DNA from: an uncultured Nitratifractor sp.
GTDB taxonomy: Bacteria; Campylobacterota; Campylobacteria; Campylobacterales; Sulfurovaceae
Assembly (NCBI GenBank): GCA_913054475.1
Contig: CAJXJF010000005.1
Span: 1-49,904 of the forward strand
Direction: 5' to 3'
Length of the DNA stretch: 49,904 nucleotides
Shown here: one piece after another, positions 1 through 8,297 of the stretch
How the letters are laid out: each line of letters starts with the position of its first letter
Numbering within the stretch: position 1 is the first letter of the stretch
Notes under the pieces: model-generated
The model's database searches: none
Told to the model about the DNA's origin: nothing
Seen by the model: the letters and a program-made list of their open reading frames with translations, nothing else
Made by a program: the position numbers and the translations under genes

Positions 1-13
1 CCCTCCATCCTAT

Positions 14-32
14 CCCGCCAGCTCGTGGCGGG
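14..32. repeat. Perfect 7-bp inverted repeat (hairpin)
   Basis: CCCGCCA, a GCTCG loop, then TGGCGGG form a perfect GC-rich hairpin at the window edge. No T-run follows on either strand, so it is not a clear intrinsic terminator. It could be a structured end of an upstream gene or an edge of mobile DNA. Nothing to its left is visible. Confidence 0.4.
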
Positions 33-204
33 GGCTGAAAGACTTTGTGAGCACTACTTTTCACAGTACGACTCCACTCTTCGCCAGCGTAGTAGAACGA
101 TTTGCGAATGGTTTTGATATGGAGAATACTATGTAGAAGTGGCATATCTTTAGGCACTTGAGAAAAGGGGTCAAGTCTTCGGGAGAGTTGAATATTGCTA
201 TGAA
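33..204. other. Intergenic stretch with no recognisable gene
   Basis: All frames carry stops and I recognise no protein, RNA or repeat here. Together with the decayed gene end that follows, this reads as non-coding accessory DNA upstream of the helicase operon. Confidence 0.4.
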
Positions 205-300
205 TAAAGAGAAGTTGGCTGCCTTGAAAAGAAGGGATTAATCGAATATACTATTCCCAAGAAAGCGAAAAGCTCAAAACAAAAATATCGGTTGATGTAA
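205..300 (+). pseudogene. Decayed C-terminal end of an AAA_4/Fic-type winged-helix protein
   Basis: One plus-strand frame from about 205 to a TAA at 298-300 encodes a tail containing LEKKGLIEYTIP followed by SSKQKYRL. From memory this resembles the last winged-helix segment of divergent-AAA (AAA_4, RecG-like regulator) and Fic-family proteins, which often end this way. The same frame is closed by a stop just upstream (TAA at about 204-206), so only a fragment remains. It lies 30 bases before the helicase gene, suggesting a degraded neighbour in an accessory island. The match is by eye and short. Confidence 0.35.
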
Positions 301-329
301 CTGGGTGAAAAGAGTATAAAGGATAGATA

Positions 330-2419
330 ATGCTACTTAGCAGAGAAAGAGCGTTGGATTATTTAAGAAATTCCCTCCGGAATCACAATATAAATTTCAG
401 GGAAGACCAGTGGGAGTCGATCGATGCTGTCGTCAATCGGCGCAAAAAGGTGCTTGCCGTCCAGAAGACCGGATGGGGGAAGAGCAGTGTCTATTTTATC
501 TCGACGAAATTCCTGAGAGAAGAGGGGAGTGGTCTGACTATCATCATCTCCCCTCTCTTGGCGCTGATGCGCAACCAGATCGAAGCGGCGTGGCGGCTGG
601 GATTGAATGTCGTGACGATCAATTCGACAAATAGGGATGATTGGGAAAACATCAAGCAGGAAATTTTGGCCGATAATGTGGATGCGCTGCTCGTTTCTCC
701 TGAGCGGCTCGCCAATGAAGATTTCATGCAGGAAGTATTGGAGCCTATAGCAGGAAGTATTGGGCTTTTCGTAATCGACGAGGCGCACTGTATCAGTGAC
801 TGGGGGCACGACTTCAGGCCCGATTATCGGCGCATTACCAACATTTTGAAAAAGATGCCGGCCAATACGCCGATACTGGCGACTACGGCAACGGCCAACG
901 ATCGCGTCATTGCCGATATCGAGAGTCAGATAGAAGGTATGGTGACGATTCGCGGATCACTCAAAAGGGAGAGCCTGCGGCTTTTTACGCTGCGTATGCC
1001 GGATCCTTCGCATAGACTGGCATGGCTGCTGGAGCATCTGCCGGACTTTGAAGGGTCTGGTATCATCTATGTCCTGACACAGCGCGATGCGAGGATCGTG
1101 GCGCAATGGCTGAATGAAAACGGTATCAGTGCGGAGCCTTATTACAGCGGTGTCGAACACGAGGATTTTGAAACGAGTGATGCCTACCGCATAGCGCTGG
1201 AAGAGAAGCTTTTGAAAAATGAAATCAAAGCGCTTGTCGCCACATCGGCATTGGGTATGGGGTTCGACAAACCCGACTTGGGGTTTGTCATCCATTACCA
1301 GGCACCGGCTCCATCATCAGCTACTATCAGCAGGTGGGGCGCGCCGGACGCGCGATCGATGACGCATACGGCATACTGCTCAGTGGGCATGAGGATGATG
1401 ACATTCACGAATTTTTCAGAATATCATCTTTCCCGAGCCCGGAAATGGTGCAGGTGATTTTGAGGGCATTGGAAGAGAGTGAGGAGGGGCTTTCCATCGT
1501 GCAGCTCCAAAAAGAGCTGAATTATTCACAAGGCGATGTCACCAAAACACTGAAGTATTTGAGTGTCGAAAACCCTTCACCGGTCATGAAAATCCAATCG
1601 AAGTGGTACCGAACGGCCAATCCTTATGAATACGATACGCAGAAAGTGGAAACGATCACAGCAATCCGTCGGCGAGAGTGGGAAGAGATGCAAAACTATC
1701 TGGACACGGATGAGTGCCTGATGATGTTTTTGCAAAAAGCGCTGAACGATCCTTCTCCGGAATCTTGTGGAAAATGCGCCATCTGTACGACACCGTTAAG
1801 TAGCGAGTTCGCGCATGAGATCGGAGTAAAGGCGGCGGAGTTTTTCCGAAAAAGCGATATCGTTTTCAAACCCAAAAAACAGGTGAAACCCGATGCATTG
1901 AGCGAATATGGCATACGCGGGAATTTAAGAGAACTTCGTGCCGAAGAGGGGCGGATACTTTCCAGATGGGAAGATGCCGGATGGGGAAAGATGGTTGCGG
2001 CAAACAAACATCAGGGATTTTTCGAAGACGAACTGGTTGACGCCATGGTTGAGATGATACGCAAATGGCATCCGGAGCCTTACCCGATCTGGGTGACCTG
2101 TGTACCATCCCACAGACATCCGGAGCTCGTACCGTCCCTAGCAAAACGAATCGCGCAGAAGCTTGGACTTCCATTTGTCGATGCCGTGCATAAAATAAAA
2201 GATAATCAGCCCCAAAAGATGATGCACAATGCCTATCATCAGGCCAAAAACCTCGATGGCGTATTTAGGGTGGATGAGAATATCCCTGCCAAGCCGGTTC
2301 TGCTTGTCGATGATGTTATCGATTCGGGATGGACGGTCACGGTCGTCGCTGCACTTTTGAAAGCCAAAGGAGCCACGCATATCTATCCAACGGCTCTGGC
2401 GAGCACAGGAAAGATGTAA
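330..2419 (+). pseudogene. RecQ-type helicase fused to a phosphoribosyltransferase, frameshifted
   Basis: A superfamily 2 DNA helicase joined to a PRTase. The first part has Walker A TGWGKS (residues 47-52), the RecQ signature DEAHCISDWGHDFRPDY (about residue 151), TATAN, and ATSALGMGFDKPD. Near 1307 the frame shifts: restoring one G (ccggctcc to ccgggctcc) gives SIISYYQQVGRAGR, the expected motif VI, and continues in the frame of 1334-2419. That part has a winged-helix-like segment, a RecQ-like zinc-binding region ending CGKCAIC, and a C-terminal PRTase with PRPP loop VLLVDDVIDSGWT. The start ATG has AAGGA six bases upstream. Its stop overlaps the next gene's start (TAATG), so the two are cotranslated. 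Arg codons CGC/CGG are common, unlike neighbours. It may be inactive, or the shift may be a sequencing error. The PRTase plus DprA pairing recalls ShosTA defence. Confidence 0.75.
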
Positions 2420-3618
2420 TGGATAATCTAAGTTTGAACGCTCAGGCCATTGTACTGCTTAGCGCCTATTTCAACAAAGGCGACAAACCGCTGACGGTTA
2501 TGGAATACGCGAAATTTGCCATTTGGCTCAAAGAGCGAGGCAGAGAGCCGGGTGATCTCTTGAAAGAGCAGGCGACGGAAATCCTGAAGGGTTGGGAAGA
2601 CAAAAAAATCACCCTCGAGCGCATAGAAAAACTGCTTGCACGCGGAAATGCGATGGCGATCGCCTTGCAAAAGTGGCAAAATGCCGGGATATGGATTTTG
2701 ACACGGGCAGATGTGGAATATCCCAGACGGCTGAAAAAGAGATTGGGGCATAAAGCACCACCCCTCCTTTATGGTGCGGGAGACAAAAAAATATTGAAAA
2801 CCAGAGGCGTGGCGATCGTAGGCTCCCGAAATGTGGGGAATGAGGATCTGGAGTTTTCCTATGAGCTTGGAAAAAAGCTGGCATTGTGCGGATACAGTGT
2901 CGTGTCGGGTGGCGCTCGGGGTGTCGATGAAGCTTCCATGATGGGTTCTATCGAGGCGCAAGGAACGACAATCGGCGTGCTTGCGGATGGACTGTTGAAA
3001 AAAGTCCTCTCGAAAAAATACCGGCAGGCCATTATGCAGGGGAATCTGGTGCTCATTACGCCTTTTTATCCAGAAGGCCGCTTCAGCGTAGGCAATGCGA
3101 TGGGACGGAATAAGTACATCTATACTCTCGCGGATACAGCCATCGTTGTCCATTCGGGAAAGAGAGGGGGAACATGGGAAGGTGCCAAAGAGAATCTCAG
3201 GCATAAATGGGTGCCGCTTTTCGTAAAAGAGAGCGATGATACAGAAGCAGGCAACAGCGAATTGATCGATATGGGCGGTATGCCTCTTTCGCGCACCATT
3301 TTGAAGGACGAAGCGATTGAGTATCTCTTCGAGGTATCGCAAAAAGAGAAAAAACTCAATGAAGAAAATAAAAAAACCGATCTATTGAAGCAGGAGAAAA
3401 ACGAAGCGATAGGGCTTTCTCTGGATGAAATGATACTTGAACTCCTGAGCAAAGAGAGACTGCCGATTAAAAAAATTGCGGAAAAAATCGATGAAGAAGA
3501 GAAATCGATCAAAAAGTGCATAGACAAACTTGTCAAATCAGGGGAGATTCAAAAACATAGGAATAGACCACTTCAGTTCAGCAGGATTTTGAAATTGCCT
3601 GGTATGGATAATATATGA
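2419..3618 (+). CDS. DprA-like (DNA-processing/SLOG fold) protein with C-terminal winged helix
   Basis: A 399-residue protein of the DprA/Smf superfamily. The Rossmann-like core starts with VAIVGSRNVG (about residue 131), followed by VVSGGARGVDEASM and TTIGVLADGL, matching the nucleotide or ssDNA-binding core of DprA. A positively and negatively charged linker (about 305-335) leads to a C-terminal winged helix of the kind found in DprA. The N-terminal 100 residues are helical and SAM/HhH-like in position. I chose ATG 2419 because it overlaps the upstream stop as TAATG; an in-frame start at 2329 lies inside the PRTase. True competence DprA is usually a lone gene, whereas this one is locked to a PRTase-helicase gene, which suggests a defence or toxin-antitoxin role like ShosA. 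That role is inference. Confidence 0.75.
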   Translation: MDNLSLNAQAIVLLSAYFNKGDKPLTVMEYAKFAIWLKERGREPGDLLKEQATEILKGWEDKKITLERIEKLLARGNAMAIALQKWQNAGIWILTRADVEYPRRLKKRLGHKAPPLLYGAGDKKILKTRGVAIVGSRNVGNEDLEFSYELGKKLALCGYSVVSGGARGVDEASMMGSIEAQGTTIGVLADGLLKKVLSKKYRQAIMQGNLVLITPFYPEGRFSVGNAMGRNKYIYTLADTAIVVHSGKRGGTWEGAKENLRHKWVPLFVKESDDTEAGNSELIDMGGMPLSRTILKDEAIEYLFEVSQKEKKLNEENKKTDLLKQEKNEAIGLSLDEMILELLSKERLPIKKIAEKIDEEEKSIKKCIDKLVKSGEIQKHRNRPLQFSRILKLPGMDNI

Positions 3619-3698
3619 AAGGCGATGAATGAAATAGCTCGTTTGGAATTTTGTGATTATATCTCTGCCGCTCGTGACGGATACGAGCCCGTCTCGGG

Positions 3699-3727
3699 TG
3701 GACAATACTCCTCTCTTGCGGTAGAAT
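3699..3727 (+). promoter_or_regulatory. Sigma70-type promoter for the nitroreductase gene
   Basis: TGGACA (3699-3704), a 17-base spacer, then TAGAAT (3722-3727). It supports a transcript beginning near 3734 and therefore translation from GTG 3760 or ATG 3781 rather than from the far upstream ATG 3625. Confidence 0.5.
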
Positions 3728-3759
3728 CCTGGAGAGGAATTTTTCACAAGGAGAGGGAA

Positions 3760-4431
3760 GTGATAGATAGAGACGATATTATGGAGGCTCATCTGTTTCG
3801 TCATGCGTGCAAGGTCTTCGATTCGCAGAAGAAAATTTCTCCCGAAGATTTCGAAGCCATACTCGAAGCGGGGCGTTTGAGTCCGAGTTCGTTCGGTTTC
3901 GAACCGTGGAGGTTTCTCGTGGTTCAGGATATGCAGATGCGGCAGAGGCTGCTTCCGCTTGTCTGGGGTGCTCAGAGGATACTTCCGACGGCGAGTCACT
4001 TCGTGGTGATTCTCGCCAGAAAGGGTGATAGTATGCGCTACGACAGCGACTATATCATGCATATGATGAGAGATGTCCACAGACTCTCCGAAGAGAGTGC
4101 GAAGATGCGCAGGGAGAAGTTCGAAAAGTTCCAGAGAGAGGACTTCAGGCTTCTCGATAGCGAGAGGGCGCTTTTCGACTGGAGTTGCAAGCAGTGCTAT
4201 ATCGCCCTTGCCAACATGATGAGTACCGCCTCCATGCTCGGTATAGATTCGTGTGCGGTCGAGGGGTTTGTCGGCGATGAGATCGAATCGATGGCGCCGG
4301 AGCTTTTCGGCTACGATTCGCGGGAGTTCGGCGTAGCGGTGATGGTGGCTTTTGGTTACAGAATCGAAGCTCCCAAGCCCAAAACGAGGCAGAAGATGGA
4401 GGATATAGTCGAGTGGTATCCGCAGAGATAG
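3760..4431 (+). CDS. Nitroreductase-family FMN oxidoreductase
   Basis: A 223-residue NAD(P)H-dependent flavin oxidoreductase of the nitroreductase fold, size typical of the RdxA/FrxA-like group. The N-terminal region has the family pattern EAGRLSPSSFGFEPWRF, in which SPSS and the following N/F-x-QPW-like segment bind FMN phosphate. A central stretch ALANMMSTASMLGIDSCAVEGF and the C-terminal GVAVMVAFGYR are also typical. Frame is open from 3625, but GTG 3760 follows AGGAG by about six bases and lies just downstream of a good promoter; ATG 3781 is the alternative. It is monocistronic and convergent with the DUF4010 gene. The natural substrate cannot be told from sequence. Confidence 0.8.
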   Translation: MIDRDDIMEAHLFRHACKVFDSQKKISPEDFEAILEAGRLSPSSFGFEPWRFLVVQDMQMRQRLLPLVWGAQRILPTASHFVVILARKGDSMRYDSDYIMHMMRDVHRLSEESAKMRREKFEKFQREDFRLLDSERALFDWSCKQCYIALANMMSTASMLGIDSCAVEGFVGDEIESMAPELFGYDSREFGVAVMVAFGYRIEAPKPKTRQKMEDIVEWYPQR

Positions 4432-4450
4432 AGACGGAGGCGGGCAGGCC

Positions 4451-5716
4451 TTAGAGATATTTTCCCAGATATAGTCCCGCGCCCATGAGAGTGAGCGTAA
4501 CGGCGTAGAAGAGTGCCAGCCTCTTCCCCAGCCGGTTTCCACCCAGCCAGAAGACTATCGAGAGTTTTACCAGTGAATTTACCACCGAAGCGATGACGAT
4601 ACCGTTCATCGAAGCGAAAGTCTCCAGTTTGCCGTTTTTGGCAAGCTCGCTCAGAGAGAGTGTTATCGCATCTACATCGGTGATACCGGAGAGAAAAGAG
4701 ACTATATAGACCCCGATATTGCCGTATCTGCCCTGCACGAACTCTACAGCCCCGTATATCACTCCAAAGAGCAGTCCGAATTTGACCGCTTCGCTCAGTT
4801 GCAGCGGATTTCGGCTTATGGTGTCGCTTTCAAGCTCGATATCTTCCGAATTTCCGGAGTGTCTATATAGATACCATACGAAGAGCGAGCCCGATAGGGC
4901 CGCGGCGAGGAAGGAGGGTGCCAATCTGACGGCGAGGGTGCTGTCGATGACAGCGGTTTCGAAGAGGACTCTGAGGTACATGAATGTGGATGCTATGGCG
5001 ATACCGCCGGCGAAGCTCTCTATCAGTTTTCGATTTTCCGAAAACATTCTGGATAGGGAGACCGATACGGCTGTGGAGGAGATGAATCCTCCGGCCGCTC
5101 CCGTTATGAAGACCCCTCTTCTGTGTCCCAGTATCTTCACGGCCGCATATCCGATGAAGGAGATGGCGGAGATGACTACGGCCATCAGCCATGTTTTGTA
5201 TGGATTGAAGAGCTCGTAGGGGCCTATCATCCTGTCTGGAAGCAGAGGGAGCACCACGAAGGTCATTAGCAGAAGAAGCAGAGTGGCGTTTATATCGGTA
5301 CGGGAAACTCTGGCTTCGAAACTCTGCAGTCTTGGTTTGATTTCGAGTAGCGCTATGAGAACGACGCTTATGAAGATGGCCGCCTTCTCCTCCCGGAGAT
5401 ATACCATCAGACCTACGAAGTAGGTGATGATGAAAGCTATCTGGGTGGTGATGCCCCTTTTGCCGTACTCTTTGACTTTGAGATAGTAGGTGATACCGGT
5501 AAGAAAACCGAGTATGCAGAAAGATACGAGAACGAAGCCCTTCTCATAACTATCCATCCAGCCCGAGAGGTAGCCAAGCAGTGCCACGAGGGCGAAACTT
5601 CTACTCCCCGCCGAACTCTGCTCACCTTTGGCCATATAGCTCAAGGTTCTCTGCATACCTATGGCAAGCCCCATCAGTATGACAATCGTCAGCGCTTTGG
5701 CACTCTCGTAATCCAT
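4451..5716 (-). CDS. MgtC/SapB and DUF4010 domain inner-membrane protein
   Basis: A 421-residue polytopic membrane protein. An N-terminal MgtC/SapB-like half (roughly residues 1-145, beginning with LTIVILMGLAIGMQR and containing SRSFALVALLGYLSG) is followed by a DUF4010 half (about 165-420) with repeated long hydrophobic segments, including GAAGGFISSTAVSVSLSRMF and GITDVDAITLSLSELA. About a dozen membrane spans are likely. It is the last gene of the zinc transporter operon: its ATG lies three bases after the znuB stop, with the ribosome-binding sequence GAGGAG inside the end of znuB. The function of the family is not settled. Placement with znuABC suggests a link to divalent-metal homeostasis, which is inference. 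Confidence 0.8.
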   Translation of the reverse strand: MDYESAKALTIVILMGLAIGMQRTLSYMAKGEQSSAGSRSFALVALLGYLSGWMDSYEKGFVLVSFCILGFLTGITYYLKVKEYGKRGITTQIAFIITYFVGLMVYLREEKAAIFISVVLIALLEIKPRLQSFEARVSRTDINATLLLLLMTFVVLPLLPDRMIGPYELFNPYKTWLMAVVISAISFIGYAAVKILGHRRGVFITGAAGGFISSTAVSVSLSRMFSENRKLIESFAGGIAIASTFMYLRVLFETAVIDSTLAVRLAPSFLAAALSGSLFVWYLYRHSGNSEDIELESDTISRNPLQLSEAVKFGLLFGVIYGAVEFVQGRYGNIGVYIVSFLSGITDVDAITLSLSELAKNGKLETFASMNGIVIASVVNSLVKLSIVFWLGGNRLGKRLALFYAVTLTLMGAGLYLGKYL

Positions 5717-5719
5717 GAC

Positions 5720-6547
5720 TCACTCCTCTGTACTGTATAAGATCCTTCGATAGATTGCGGAGACGACGAAATAGACCATCAGTCCCGTTGCCGACACCAG
5801 GATGATAGAGGCACCAGAAGTGAGGTCGAAGATATAGCTTGCAAGCAGACCGCAGAGTGTGAAGATGGCGGCGAGTATCCCCGAGACTATCATCATGGAG
5901 TAGAGTGAACGGGTCACTCTTTCGGCTATGTATGTCGGTATGGTCATGAGGGCTATTACGAGAATCAGACCTACCACCTTTATCGATACGACGACAGTCA
6001 TAGCCGCTCCAAGAAGCAGCATTGTATATACCAGACGGCTCGGTATTCCCCGCAAAGATGCGTATTGGGAGTCGTAGCTCACCGCCAGTATCTCCCTGTA
6101 GTATCTGTGTACCAGCAGGAGTATCACGGCCAGCAGCAGGGCCATGGCGTAGAGGTCGCTCTTGGAGACTGCGAGAATCGAACCGAAGAGGTAGCTCATC
6201 AAATCGCTATGATATCCCGGTGTGATATCTGTGAAGAGTACACCGATAGCCATTCCGACAGCCCATATCAGCCCTATGAAGCTATCTATCCTCTCTCTGT
6301 GTTCGATTGTGAGCCAGGCTATCAGGAGGGCCGAAAGAGCTGCGAATATACCGGCACCGAGGAAGATGGGGATACCCAGATATAACGCCATACCTATGCC
6401 GCCGTACGAGCTGTGAGCTATACCGCCTGCGAGAAAGACCATTCTGTTGACCACTATCAGAGAGCCTACGATACCGGCACAAAAGCTCACCAATATGCCG
6501 GCTATCATGGCATTTTGCATAAAGTCGTATGTAAATATCTCCATCAT
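5720..6547 (-). CDS. znuB: Zinc/manganese-type ABC transporter permease
   Basis: A 275-residue integral membrane subunit of the ABC-3 family that carries Zn2+ or Mn2+ across the inner membrane. It has about eight hydrophobic spans, with the family patterns GSLIVVNRMVFLAGGIAHSSYGG near the N-terminus and VVGLILVIALMTIPTYIAERV in the second half. Its start overlaps the znuC stop by four bases (ATGA). The metal is inferred to be zinc from the histidine-rich loop of the linked binding protein. Manganese or iron cannot be fully excluded. Confidence 0.85.
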   Translation of the reverse strand: MMEIFTYDFMQNAMIAGILVSFCAGIVGSLIVVNRMVFLAGGIAHSSYGGIGMALYLGIPIFLGAGIFAALSALLIAWLTIEHRERIDSFIGLIWAVGMAIGVLFTDITPGYHSDLMSYLFGSILAVSKSDLYAMALLLAVILLLVHRYYREILAVSYDSQYASLRGIPSRLVYTMLLLGAAMTVVVSIKVVGLILVIALMTIPTYIAERVTRSLYSMMIVSGILAAIFTLCGLLASYIFDLTSGASIILVSATGLMVYFVVSAIYRRILYSTEE

Positions 6548-7326
6548 CTTCTCTCTCCCAGCATCTGCATCATCTCCACTTCACAGAAGTGCTCTCCTTC
6601 GGGAGTCTCTATCGAGAGTGGTTTTTCCGAAAGGTCGTGCATATAGCTCTCTCTGTTTACATATATCACCTTGTTTGCATAGGAGGTTACCGCAGAGAGG
6701 TCGTGACTTACCACGAATATCGTGAGCTCGGGAGTCAACCCCTCGAGCAGTGTGTAGATTCTCTTTTGCCCCTTTGCATCTATATTGGAGGTGGGTTCGT
6801 CGAGTATCAGCAGTCCGGGGTGTGCGCATAGCGCTCTGGCTATCATGACACGCTGTCTCTCTCCGCCGGAGAGTTCACCAATCTTTCTGTCGATGAAGCT
6901 CTCCATACCCACCTTTTCGAGAGTGCTGTATGCGCATCTTTTCTCGATATCGTTGTATCTTATTGGAAACATTCTGTCAAGCAGGGAGCGCCTGCCCGTA
7001 TGTCTGTTTTTGTTTCCCATCATCACCACATCCAGTACCGTTATGGGAAATCCTGTATTTACATCCACATTCTGGGGAACATAGCCTATCTCGTTTCTCA
7101 CTTCGAGCGGACTGCTGCCGAAAATCTCTATCTTTCCGGCATCGGGCTCCAAAATCCCCAGCAGCAGTTTCAAAAGAGTCGATTTTCCACCCCCGTTGGG
7201 CCCTATTACGGCGGCGAACTCCCCGGCATATATTTCGAACTCTATATTTCTGAGCACCTTTTGCCTGTCGTAGGCGAAGTCCACTCCCGAAACCTTTATG
7301 ACACTCGTGCGTTCCTTCTCTTTCAA
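6544..7326 (-). CDS. znuC: Zinc/manganese-type ABC transporter ATP-binding protein
   Basis: The 260-residue cytoplasmic ATPase of the metal importer. It shows Walker A GPNGGGKST, Q-loop in GYVPQNVDVN, signature LSGGERQR, Walker B LLILDEPTSNID and the switch histidine in VSHDLSA. The order PNGGGKST and the YVPQ motif are typical of the ZnuC/MntB family. It overlaps both neighbours by four bases (ATGA at each junction), so the three subunits are translationally coupled. The last 30 residues carry several acidic and sulfur residues (EHFCEVEMMQM), and ZnuC tails are often variable. Confidence 0.87.
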   Translation of the reverse strand: MKEKERTSVIKVSGVDFAYDRQKVLRNIEFEIYAGEFAAVIGPNGGGKSTLLKLLLGILEPDAGKIEIFGSSPLEVRNEIGYVPQNVDVNTGFPITVLDVVMMGNKNRHTGRRSLLDRMFPIRYNDIEKRCAYSTLEKVGMESFIDRKIGELSGGERQRVMIARALCAHPGLLILDEPTSNIDAKGQKRIYTLLEGLTPELTIFVVSHDLSAVTSYANKVIYVNRESYMHDLSEKPLSIETPEGEHFCEVEMMQMLGERR

Positions 7327-8162
7327 TTTTCTCTCCCCGCTATCGCCCTAGCGACTCGCAGCAGAGAGTTTTGCCAGTCGTAGGCAAGAGGAGATACCGC
7401 AATTACGGGAATCGAGAGCTCTTTCGCGAGCAGGCGGGCGCTCTTGTCGGAAAATTCGGGCTGTACCACTATCGCTCTGGCACCGCTCTTTTTCATCCTC
7501 TTTATCAGGCTCATGAGCTCTTTGGCGGAGGGCTCTTTCCCCTCCGTCTCCATAGCTACCTGTTTCAGACCGAACTCATCGGCGAAGTAGCCCCACGACG
7601 GATGAAAGACCAGGAAGGAGCTTCCCGCGGGGAGTGAGGAGAGTATGGAGGAGATTCTCTTCTCGAGCGCTTCTACCTGGGCTATATACTTTTGCAGATT
7701 CTTTTCATAGTACTTTCTGCCTTCGGGGTCGATATCTTCCAGAGCCTTCGCCACCTTTTTTGCCATCACTATCATATTGCGCGGTGCCGTCCATATGTGC
7801 GGGTCTTCTCCCCCCTTGGCATCATGCTCATGATGCGATTTCATATGGAGCCTCTTTATACCCTCGTAGAGATTTACGACTCTCATGGAGCTGTTTTGAG
7901 CCTTGAATCTCGCAAGCCACGCCTTTTCGAACTCCACTCCGATGGCAAAATACAAAGAGGCTTCGGATACCGCTTTCATCTGTGAGGGTTTCGGTTCGTA
8001 TGTATGAGGGGAGTCTCCCGGCATGACCATCGTAATCGTCTCGACCCTCTCCGAAGCGATGGCATCGACCATCTGTGTAATCGGCGCTATACTGGCGATG
8101 GATACTATGCCGGCATCCAGCCACAGCAGGGCAAAGAGCAGTATCGCAAAGATTTTCATCAC
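7323..8162 (-). CDS. znuA: Periplasmic metal-binding protein of the ZnuA/cluster A-I family
   Basis: A 279-residue solute-binding protein. The first 20 residues are hydrophobic (MKIFAILLFALLWL) and form a signal peptide. Metal ligands expected for the family are present: His in GDSPHTYEPKPSQ, a His-rich loop SHHEHD followed by EDPHIWTAPRN, His in VFHPSWGYFADEF, and an acidic ligand near VVQPEFSDKSA. The short His/Asp loop points to zinc rather than manganese. First gene of a four-gene minus-strand operon with znuC, znuB and the MgtC/DUF4010 protein. An imperfect inverted repeat lies about 60-100 bases upstream and may be an operator. Confidence 0.85.
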   Translation of the reverse strand: MMKIFAILLFALLWLDAGIVSIASIAPITQMVDAIASERVETITMVMPGDSPHTYEPKPSQMKAVSEASLYFAIGVEFEKAWLARFKAQNSSMRVVNLYEGIKRLHMKSHHEHDAKGGEDPHIWTAPRNMIVMAKKVAKALEDIDPEGRKYYEKNLQKYIAQVEALEKRISSILSSLPAGSSFLVFHPSWGYFADEFGLKQVAMETEGKEPSAKELMSLIKRMKKSGARAIVVQPEFSDKSARLLAKELSIPVIAVSPLAYDWQNSLLRVARAIAGREN

Positions 8163-8223
8163 ACCCCTCCTTCTCTTTCTGGATTATATCCCCATTATTT
8201 TAGCGAATTGCCGCAAACGGAGT

Positions 8224-8261
8224 GAAAATTTCGATAACAAAACTATCGCTATCGAATTTTC
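8224..8261. promoter_or_regulatory. Inverted repeat upstream of the zinc operon
   Basis: GAAAATTTCGATA (8224-8236) faces TATCGAATTTTC (8250-8261), differing by a single base in arm length and separated by 13 bases. It lies between the 3' end of the ABC1 kinase gene and the start of znuA. No T-run follows, so an operator (Zur- or Fur-like) or an RNA hairpin ending the kinase transcript are both possible. Confidence 0.4.
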
Positions 8262-8297
8262 ATCTCAATAAGAACTATTGCCCCTCGGGAATGTTCT

